A stretch of DNA of 64,000 nt from UBA6163 sp031411655 (GTDB lineage: Bacteria; Planctomycetota; Planctomycetia; Pirellulales; Pirellulaceae), in NCBI GenBank assembly GCA_031411655.1, contig JANOBM010000046.1, positions 1 to 64,000 on the forward strand. The letters run 5' to 3'. Positions 57,258-64,000 of the stretch are shown here, piece after piece. Position 1 is the first letter of the stretch. The number at the start of each line of letters is the position of its first letter. The notes under the pieces are model-generated. The model had not been told where the DNA came from. It saw only the letters and a list, made by a program, of their open reading frames with translations, and made no database searches. Made by a program: the position numbers and the translations under genes.

Positions 57258-58115
57258 ATGGAACGGATAACGACTCCAGCTTTTGGAATGAGCCCGATCA
57301 ACCGCCGCGAATCCATGTGGCGGCTGGCGATTGCTGGGTTTGCGTCATGCACTTGCTTCGGCGGTTGCCGATCAGCGCCAGTTACCGGCCGAAAACAGCT
57401 TTTAATGATGCCGGAGTCGCAAGAATTGACGCTCGGCCTGCAAAGTTATGGCGAAGTGACTAGCAAATCGAAGGAGTCTTCGAATAGCCGGTTCATCGAA
57501 CTGGTCAGTCGTGTGGGCCACCGCATTGCCGCAGTGTCAGATCGATCGGACTTTCAGTGGGAATTTCGTGTTCTCGAAAGCGATGAACAAAACGCCTTTT
57601 GTCTTCCCGGAGGCAAGGTCGCCGTTTATGAAGGAATTCTGCCTGTCTGTGAAAACGAGGCCGGCTTAGCGGTTGTGATGAGCCATGAAGTGGCGCACGC
57701 ATTGGCTCGGCATGGCGGCGAACGAATGAGCCAAAATGCGGCGGTACAAGGAATGAAGACTGCCGTAGGCTACGCAATGCAAAAGCAAGACGAAGTTCGT
57801 CGCGATGCCGCCTTAAAAGCGTACGGCATTGCAACGGAATATGGTGTTCTTTTACCTTACAGTCGTAAACATGAACTTGAAGCCGATCATATCGGTGTAA
57901 TGCTGATGGCCAAAGCTGGCTATGACCCGGTCGAAGCGCCGAAGTTTTGGCGACGGTTTGGCGGCACAGCGGCGGCCGGCGAGAAGCCTCCCGAATTCAT
58001 GTCCACTCATCCGTCGGACGATCGTCGCGCCGAAACGCTTTCGAAACTTCTGCCGCAGGCACAATCGTTGTACGCACAAACGGAAACGCCGTTTGGGACC
58101 GGTGAAGTGATTTAA
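57258..58115 (+). CDS. M48 family metalloprotease lipoprotein
   Basis: 285 residues. A lipobox-like F-G-G-C (Cys37) follows a signal helix. The zinc site is H-E-V-A-H (143-147) and the third ligand lies in H-E-L-E-A-D-H. F-C-L-P-G-G-K-V-A-V-Y precedes it. Resembles LoiP/BepA-like periplasmic proteases of outer-membrane quality control. AAGGAG nine bases before ATG 57258 selects that start over ATG 57249 and the upstream frame. Confidence 0.9.
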   Translation: MERITTPAFGMSPINRRESMWRLAIAGFASCTCFGGCRSAPVTGRKQLLMMPESQELTLGLQSYGEVTSKSKESSNSRFIELVSRVGHRIAAVSDRSDFQWEFRVLESDEQNAFCLPGGKVAVYEGILPVCENEAGLAVVMSHEVAHALARHGGERMSQNAAVQGMKTAVGYAMQKQDEVRRDAALKAYGIATEYGVLLPYSRKHELEADHIGVMLMAKAGYDPVEAPKFWRRFGGTAAAGEKPPEFMSTHPSDDRRAETLSKLLPQAQSLYAQTETPFGTGEVI

Positions 58116-58412
58116 GGACTGCTGCAAGATGTTCTTATGGACTCAGATCACCCGGTTGTGCAAGTCCGATTGAAACAAGGTTTGCATAGCGTCAGCTGAG
58201 CAAGTGTTAGCCCGTTTACCCGATTAGAAAGAGGGCGATAACGCACTTGGGCTGAATCAAAAAGTGTGAGAATGGACAGAGACCGTGTGCTCCCGTTCGA
58301 TTCGAAACACATGTAGCGAAGCTCGCTAAAACGCAGCACAAGTGTTCAATAAGAAACGGTTCTGGCGAATGTTGTTAAAGCAAGCATCAGCAAACTTAAC
58401 GGGTCCCCAGTC

Positions 58413-59426
58413 TTAGTGATCCAACGATTTAATCCACTCCAGGGCGCTAGGGATTCCTTCGTCGATCATGGAATCGTAGTGATCACCCGTCGTGGCGGTT
58501 TTGAACTCGACCGATTTCCCCATCGTTCGAATTCGTTCGACGAAGGCTTTCGAATCGACGATCGAGACGTTTGAATCATCTTCGGCGTGGAATAAAAACA
58601 GTGGACAGGATAGCTGTGCCTCGTGCGTGGAAGGCGAGGTCCGAATCAAGAACTCTGGCAAATCCGGTAAGGTTTGAGACAAGAGTCGAATAAGCATTAC
58701 CGGAACGCCCTTTGTCTTATCGACGAGCGGCGCGTACGCAATTGCCCCGGCAAGCCGCGTCTCATGTTCGGCAAAAAGCAAAGCCAACGTTCCCGCCGAA
58801 CTATGCCCTGCAATGAAGATCTTTTGGGGATCGACCATCGGTAGCTGGGTTCGTGCATATTCGAACGCATTTCTGGCGTTGATGAGCCCGCCTTGGGCCG
58901 AACGAAAACGCTCGTAGCTGGCAACATCAACGCCATCGGAATCCATCGCCCCATCGATGTCAAAAGCGACTACAACATATCCCGCATGGACGTAAGGAAG
59001 GTGCTCGGGTTGGTCGCCATCGCCCAGTAGCATTCCTTCAAATGGTCGGCTTCCCGCACCGCCGATGATAATGCACGGCACTTTGTCACCCTCGATCAAA
59101 CTGTCTGGTCGGTAAACCATAAGTCGCATAGCCTTCGTCGACTGGGGTCCAACGAGAGATGGATCGCTCAAAGTGATGACCGATCGGCGAAACACTGGTC
59201 CAACGACTTGTTCCTCTACTGAAAGCAGGTCCCACTCAGGCAAAGTTAATTGCTCCCAGGAAAAACGACTGTAGGCAGTATTTGACACGCTTGGGTAACC
59301 CAAGACCCACGCGATGCTACCAATGCAGATTGCAAACAAAGTGAAAAGGACGCAGCCGACTCCGCCTAAAATCCATAGCCATTTTCTGGAATTCGTCTTC
59401 CTGATTGGATGGAGGGAATCGCTCAT
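58413..59426 (-). CDS. Membrane-anchored alpha/beta hydrolase
   Basis: 337 residues. One N-terminal membrane helix (about 16-45), then an alpha/beta-hydrolase domain with nucleophile elbow G-H-S-S-A-G, a late Asp in F-H-A-E-D-D and a His in G-D-H-Y. Resembles dienelactone-hydrolase or prolyl-oligopeptidase-type esterases; substrate unknown. ATG 59426 puts the helix at the N-terminus. Confidence 0.83.
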   Translation of the reverse strand: MSDSLHPIRKTNSRKWLWILGGVGCVLFTLFAICIGSIAWVLGYPSVSNTAYSRFSWEQLTLPEWDLLSVEEQVVGPVFRRSVITLSDPSLVGPQSTKAMRLMVYRPDSLIEGDKVPCIIIGGAGSRPFEGMLLGDGDQPEHLPYVHAGYVVVAFDIDGAMDSDGVDVASYERFRSAQGGLINARNAFEYARTQLPMVDPQKIFIAGHSSAGTLALLFAEHETRLAGAIAYAPLVDKTKGVPVMLIRLLSQTLPDLPEFLIRTSPSTHEAQLSCPLFLFHAEDDSNVSIVDSKAFVERIRTMGKSVEFKTATTGDHYDSMIDEGIPSALEWIKSLDH

Positions 59427-59518
59427 GGCATTTACAAAGAGAGGATGATTTGTCAGATGAAACAAGCGAACTTGGGAACCTGGAAAATTGGCGAGTCACC
59501 AGGCGATGCAATTCAACG

Positions 59519-61351
59519 TTAAGTACTAGCCCCATCTTTTAAGTGAGCCAGCACCAAGGCGATATCGGCTGGCGTGATGCCGCTGATCCGTTGTGCTTGA
59601 TCCAGAGTGACGGGCCGTATTTTTGTTAATTTTTGTTTTGCTTCGGCGCGAAGCGGCTTGATGGACAGGTAATCGAAATGGGTAGGTATTTTCTTGTCTG
59701 CCCATCGCTTGCGACGCTCGATATCGTCGTGCTGGCGATCGACGTAGCCAGCATACTTAATGTCATACTCCACCTGCTGCGCCGCCTCTTTTCCAATTGC
59801 ATTCAATTCTGGTTCATGTGAAACCATTTCTTGCCAAGTGACTTCTGGACGGCGGAGGTATACATCGCCCCGGACGTGTTCAACTCGCATCGCTTGCAAG
59901 CGTTGGGTCGCCTGCTCGATATCCAACAATTTTCTAGCCAAGCGAGCGTGACGCGACGAATCCACAAGCCCAAGTTCGACGGCGCGCGGTGTCAATCGAC
60001 GATCCGCATTGTCTTGTCGGAGCAACAAACGATACTCGGCGCGGCTTGTGAACATTCGGTAAGGTTCGTCAGTACCGCAAGTCACCAAATCGTCAAGCAG
60101 CACTCCGATGTAGGCCTCGTCTCTTCCAGGCACAAAAGGGGATGCTCCTCTTTGTAACAAAGCGGCATTTGCGCCCGCGATCAAACCTTGACCGGCGGCT
60201 TCCTCATAGCCGGTCGTTCCATTGATTTGCCCTGCAAAAAAGAGCCCCTGAACGGCTTTACTTTCCAGGTGAGGCCAAAGCTGCGTGGGAGGGCAGTAGT
60301 CGTACTCGACCGCATAACCGTAACGCATGATCGTGGCCTTTTCACAGCCTGCGATGTGTCGAAACATCGCGTCCTGAACGTCGCGAGGTAGACTGGTGGA
60401 GACGCCATTCACATAAATCTCTTCCGTCGTCCTTCCTTCCGGCTCAAGAAATAACTGATGCGAGGACTTATCCGCAAAGCGAACGACCTTGTCTTCGATC
60501 GATGGGCAGTATCGAGGGCCGCGGCTGTTGATCTGTCCGCTATACATCGGGGCGCGATGCAGATTGGCGCGAATCAAGTCATGGACGGCTTCGTTGGTAT
60601 GCGTGATGTAGCACGGGACTTGCTCGGTGGTGATTCGATCGTTCATAAAGGAGAACGGTTGTGGCACGTCGTCTCCCGGTTGCACTTCAGTGGATGCAAA
60701 ATCGATTGTTTTTGCCGATAGCCTCGCTGGCGTACCGGTCTTGAAACGATCGATTTGAAAACCCAATCGCCCAAGGGCTCCACTGATTCCTGCGGTCGTG
60801 CCTTCGCCTGCGCGACCTCCCGCTACCTTGGCGGTTCCAGTATGCATGATTGCTTGCAAGAACGTACCGGTGGTCAGCACGACAGCGCCGGCTCGATACG
60901 ATGCATCACCTCGCACTCGTACGCCGACGATGCGAGTTTCACCCGATGGGGTAACCTCCGTTAGCAAGTCTTCGACGGTTTCCTGCCGCAGATCGAGACC
61001 GGGAGTCTTCTCGATCGCGTGCTTGATGTACATCTGGTAACCACGTTTGTCTGCCTGAGCGCGAGGGCTATGCATCGCCGCGCCCTTACGAACGTTGAGC
61101 ATGCGAAATTGAATACCAGTGGCATCAATGGCTTGCCCCATCAACCCACCGAGCGCATCGACCTCGCGGACGATTTGGCCCTTGGCCACACCTCCAATCG
61201 CCGGATTGCAACTCATTTGGCCAACGGTATCAAGATTCGTCGTCAGCAAAACGGTGCGAGCACCTAAGCGAGCTGCCGCTGCAGCAGCCTCGGTACCGGC
61301 ATGGCCAGCACCGATCACAATCACGTCGTATTCGTAAACCGATTCACTCAT
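59519..61351 (-). CDS. mnmG: tRNA uridine-5-carboxymethylaminomethyl enzyme MnmG
   Basis: 610 residues. FAD-binding V-I-G-A-G-H-A-G-T-E at the N-terminus, C-N-P-A-I-G-G-V-A-K-G-Q, G-P-R-Y-C-P-S-I-E-D-K and A-G-Q-I-N-G-T-T-G-Y-E-E-A, all GidA signatures. With MnmE it modifies the wobble uridine of several tRNAs. Length near the usual 620-630. Confidence 0.97.
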   Translation of the reverse strand: MSESVYEYDVIVIGAGHAGTEAAAAAARLGARTVLLTTNLDTVGQMSCNPAIGGVAKGQIVREVDALGGLMGQAIDATGIQFRMLNVRKGAAMHSPRAQADKRGYQMYIKHAIEKTPGLDLRQETVEDLLTEVTPSGETRIVGVRVRGDASYRAGAVVLTTGTFLQAIMHTGTAKVAGGRAGEGTTAGISGALGRLGFQIDRFKTGTPARLSAKTIDFASTEVQPGDDVPQPFSFMNDRITTEQVPCYITHTNEAVHDLIRANLHRAPMYSGQINSRGPRYCPSIEDKVVRFADKSSHQLFLEPEGRTTEEIYVNGVSTSLPRDVQDAMFRHIAGCEKATIMRYGYAVEYDYCPPTQLWPHLESKAVQGLFFAGQINGTTGYEEAAGQGLIAGANAALLQRGASPFVPGRDEAYIGVLLDDLVTCGTDEPYRMFTSRAEYRLLLRQDNADRRLTPRAVELGLVDSSRHARLARKLLDIEQATQRLQAMRVEHVRGDVYLRRPEVTWQEMVSHEPELNAIGKEAAQQVEYDIKYAGYVDRQHDDIERRKRWADKKIPTHFDYLSIKPLRAEAKQKLTKIRPVTLDQAQRISGITPADIALVLAHLKDGAST

Positions 61352-61606
61352 AACTATTCACAGACCGAAAATGGCTAATTCAACGCTTGGATGCGATTGT
61401 GGTCTTATTTGACGTCGATCCGCGTTTCAATACAGCGAGTTTGACGAGAAAAACGAAAATACTAAAGCCCGGGGGGATTTGGAGCCGATTCTTCAGTTAC
61501 GCGTCAGAAGTGCGGTGAACTTGCGATAATCGTTGAACAGTCGTCCTTGCGCAGCCAGCCGTTGCCTTTCTGATCGTCCAATCCAACTACCGCACGATCG
61601 ATCGAA

Positions 61607-63661
61607 ATGCGATTTCAATACCGACTGACAAGGTTCGCAGCCGTTACGGCTTTTGCGTGGCTGCCACTACCGGGACAGTTTCTACACGCATCCGATGCGA
61701 TTGAGTTTGCGTCACCAAGCTCTCCCGCGCCCATCCAACTCCGCTTGCGACGGTTCGAAATCCCATTTAGCGTCGATTCCGTTGGCCAGCGGCCTACAAA
61801 AGTTCAGCTTTTCGTTTCAAACGATCAAGGCGCGCAGTGGAAACTCTTCGATACCCAGCCTCCTACGGGAAAGACATTCCTTTTTGAAGCGACGTCCGAT
61901 GGTGAGTATTGGTTCGCGACGCGAACGGTCGACGCTAGCGGACTGTCTTACCCCCAAGGAGATATCTCTGCGCAACTACGAGTCAGACTCGATGCATCGG
62001 ACCCCGTTGTCGAACTTCACGCGGAGCTGGCTTCCGAGGCGGCTGTACTAGTAAATGTGCGATGTACCGATCAATGGCCCAATCCCGATAGTTTACGCGT
62101 CGAGTACATGACGGACGTCGAACCCAATTGGGCAGCCGTTCCCAATTTCAACGCAAAGATAAACGCGACCGATTCGGATCAGCTGGCAGGACAGGTCCGA
62201 TTCGAGCCTCCGGGCGATTGGCACCAATTGTCGATCCGAGGTATCGCCAAGGACCTCGCTGGAAACCAAACGATTGCGACTCATCAGTTGCAGCGGCCAC
62301 GCCTAGCAGCAACGCCGGGTCATCTTGCTTCGACTCCGATGCAGCGAACGACCCCCGCGGTATCGACCATTGCGTTACCGGTCGCAACCGCGCCCTTGGG
62401 TACGACAAACGTGATAGCGGGTAGCCAGCCTCAAGTTATCGCCTCACCACTTGCTAATCTCGCAGCAAGTAACACCCCGGCTCCTAACACCCCTGTCTTT
62501 TTTAATCCAGCCCCACCTAGTCCTGTCCCTTCAACCGGTATCGGTGCGCTAAAAATAAATGAGTATGCTGCCAATCCGTTTGCGGTGAAGGCGATGCAGA
62601 TTCTGAATCCGCCTCCGGGGATGCTGTCTCCTTCGGCCGCGCCGCCAACTTACACTTCCGCACCAGTCGAACAAATCGCAACGCCCGTCGGAGGTTCTGC
62701 TGACTTAAGCGTTGGGACTTCCGAACCAACGTTTTCAGGCCCATCCAATCCTGCGGTTGCCCCTCGACGACCATCGACTCCAGCCGAGGCGATGCGTCCG
62801 CTGTCACCCGAACAAATCACAAAGCCGGTCGCCGATGCGGAAGCCACTTTAAACTCGCAATCGGCCGCGAGACCATCGTTGGCGCCGTCACGAGGACCAA
62901 CAGAAGCGATCCCGCTCCCTTCGGCCGCGCAGACATCGTTGTTGCCGCGCCTAGATGAATCGGTGACGAGCGCACCGATTCGGCACAGTCGCAGCCGCAA
63001 GTTCAGTCTTGATTACGAAGTGGAATCGGCAGGAAGAGCTGGGGTGGAAGAAGTCGAGCTTTGGGGATCCACCGACCGTGGTGAGACATGGAAGCGTTGG
63101 GGTGCGGATCCAGACCGCCAAACGCCTTTCGACATCGAAACCAACAACGATGGCGTTTATGGATTCTGTATCGTCGTTGTGGCAAAGAACGGACTGGCCA
63201 CGCCACGTCCAATTCCTCAGTCAACACCGGATATCTTCGTCGTCGTGGACACACTTCAACCAGTCGTGCGGATTTCGGGCGCGACCTATGGAGAAGGGGA
63301 CCAAACGGGCTCGCTTGTGATTCGCTTCAGCTGTAATGACGAGAACTTATCAAACCGACCGATTTCGCTTTCGTTTAGCGACACGCCACAAGGGCCATGG
63401 ACGACGATCGCTGCGGGACTTGCAAACGTCGGCGGTTACGTTTGGCCGGCAGATCCGCAGTTGCCAAGACAAATCTATTTGCGCATCGACGCCACTGACT
63501 CAGCAGGCAACAACGGCTCATCAGTGCTAGAAGCTCCCATCGATGTACAGGGGTTAGCCCCCAAGGCACGTATCCGCGGGTTCAATCCGATCACCGGGAT
63601 GACCCCAGCCGCAGACCCAACTCCACAAACTGCAGCGGGACCGTCGGTAAGATTTAAGTAA
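61607..63661 (+). CDS. Large secreted protein with Ig-like beta domains
   Basis: 684 residues. A signal peptide ends about residue 28 (L-H-A-S-D). Repeated beta segments of the type V-Q-L-F-V-S-N-D-Q-G-A-Q-W and V-E-L-W-G-S-T-D-R-G-E-T-W occur in both halves, i.e. a duplicated Ig-like or fibronectin-like unit. A Pro/Ala/Ser-rich linker (about 230-460) separates them. No enzyme motif. Probably an envelope or matrix protein; function unknown. Confidence 0.8.
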   Translation: MRFQYRLTRFAAVTAFAWLPLPGQFLHASDAIEFASPSSPAPIQLRLRRFEIPFSVDSVGQRPTKVQLFVSNDQGAQWKLFDTQPPTGKTFLFEATSDGEYWFATRTVDASGLSYPQGDISAQLRVRLDASDPVVELHAELASEAAVLVNVRCTDQWPNPDSLRVEYMTDVEPNWAAVPNFNAKINATDSDQLAGQVRFEPPGDWHQLSIRGIAKDLAGNQTIATHQLQRPRLAATPGHLASTPMQRTTPAVSTIALPVATAPLGTTNVIAGSQPQVIASPLANLAASNTPAPNTPVFFNPAPPSPVPSTGIGALKINEYAANPFAVKAMQILNPPPGMLSPSAAPPTYTSAPVEQIATPVGGSADLSVGTSEPTFSGPSNPAVAPRRPSTPAEAMRPLSPEQITKPVADAEATLNSQSAARPSLAPSRGPTEAIPLPSAAQTSLLPRLDESVTSAPIRHSRSRKFSLDYEVESAGRAGVEEVELWGSTDRGETWKRWGADPDRQTPFDIETNNDGVYGFCIVVVAKNGLATPRPIPQSTPDIFVVVDTLQPVVRISGATYGEGDQTGSLVIRFSCNDENLSNRPISLSFSDTPQGPWTTIAAGLANVGGYVWPADPQLPRQIYLRIDATDSAGNNGSSVLEAPIDVQGLAPKARIRGFNPITGMTPAADPTPQTAAGPSVRFK

Positions 63662-64000
63662 ACAGATCAGTGGTGACAAAAACACTGAGATGGTGATCTG
63701 CGGAAGCGTTAGCAGGTAGTTTACAAGTCGCATGTCAGGCGGGTCGCAACCGATGCCGATCTCATCTTTCAACTAGGCTGAAGGCAGGATGCCGCTGGAC
63801 GGTGTAGCAGGGAAAAGGGCGAAACCCGGCAGTTACATCCGCCACATCGAGCGACGCGAACTCATGGTGGAGCGTCCGCAAAGCGGTGGCCAGCGCGACC
63901 CTACCGAGAATCTTGGCCACGAATCTTGTCCATGAATTGACAGTACGTGTAAATCGCAAGACCAACTCGTACCGGCAATCTCAATCCGCACCACGTCAGC
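63662..64000. other. Unassigned window end
   Basis: 339 bases with only short open frames, the longest 67 residues on the minus strand (63762-63965). No motif, RNA or repeat recognised. Confidence 0.4.

Noticed and set aside
63762..63965. 67-residue open frame at the window end
   Set aside because: No recognisable feature, and it may depend on sequence beyond the window.

Overview
The window looks like the chromosome of a planctomycete, most likely a Rhodopirellula-like Pirellulaceae. This is an inference from content, not a database match. The supporting signs are about 55% GC by eye, weak or absent Shine-Dalgarno sites at many starts with several TTG/GTG starts, secreted or lipoprotein genes without recognisable families, a membrane-anchored squalene-cyclase-like repeat protein, a PIN-TRAM membrane protein, PQQ-type beta-propeller proteins, and DUF403/404/407/2126-type amidoligase genes. 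I see no transposase, integrase, prophage or CRISPR array.

Layout. 0-3 kb (minus): a metal-response module with a CorE-like ECF sigma factor, a 71-residue Cys-rich protein and an HMA-domain membrane protein. Two near-identical ECF-type promoters precede the latter two genes. 3.7-3.9 kb: initiator tRNA-fMet with terminator and an 18-bp inverted repeat. 4.2-8.5 kb: prenyltransferase-like repeat protein, YgfZ, a gamma-glutamylcyclotransferase-like protein, and a WYL regulator. 8.6-10.4 kb (minus): an overlapping operon of MocA-type oxidoreductase, PII and a receiver-like protein. 10.4-14.5 kb: two distinct Nramp-family transporters around an eRF1-like small protein and a tandem palindromic repeat. 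14.6-21.6 kb: alanine dehydrogenase, MtnA, DUF72, a Kef-type antiporter and a DEAD-box helicase.

21.7-31.7 kb (plus) is one long array: transglutaminase-DUF2126, permuted ATP-grasp/alpha-E fusion, transglutaminase, SGNH-like protein and MBOAT O-acyltransferase. A second, split ATP-grasp plus alpha-E pair follows at 36.5-39.0 kb. Between them lie hisF, a PIN-TRAM protein, a parvulin-type PPIase and a GT39-like membrane protein. 39.0-42.9 kb (minus): aroA with two secreted proteins. 43-46.2 kb: a small membrane protein, a degenerate nucleotidyltransferase, a lipoprotein and ApbE. tRNA-Ser(GCT) and tRNA-Lys(TTT) lie near 46.5-46.8 kb, followed by gene-poor DNA, a VOC protein and an alcohol dehydrogenase without a structural zinc site.

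50.3-55.8 kb is a divergent NAD cluster. On the minus strand are a divergent PRPP-synthetase homologue and a 761-residue fusion (MazG-like segment, two NMN adenylyltransferase-type domains, NAD kinase). On the plus strand are a full-length nicotinamide phosphoribosyltransferase (NadV/NAMPT) and a translationally coupled Nudix hydrolase. Together they could take nicotinamide to NMN, NAD and NADP and recycle ADP-ribose. Two M48 peptidases, an alpha/beta hydrolase, mnmG and a large secreted protein close the window.

The most notable systems are the NAD divergon with its multi-domain fusion, the amidoligase/transglutaminase/O-acyltransferase array, and the CorE-like regulon with paired promoters.
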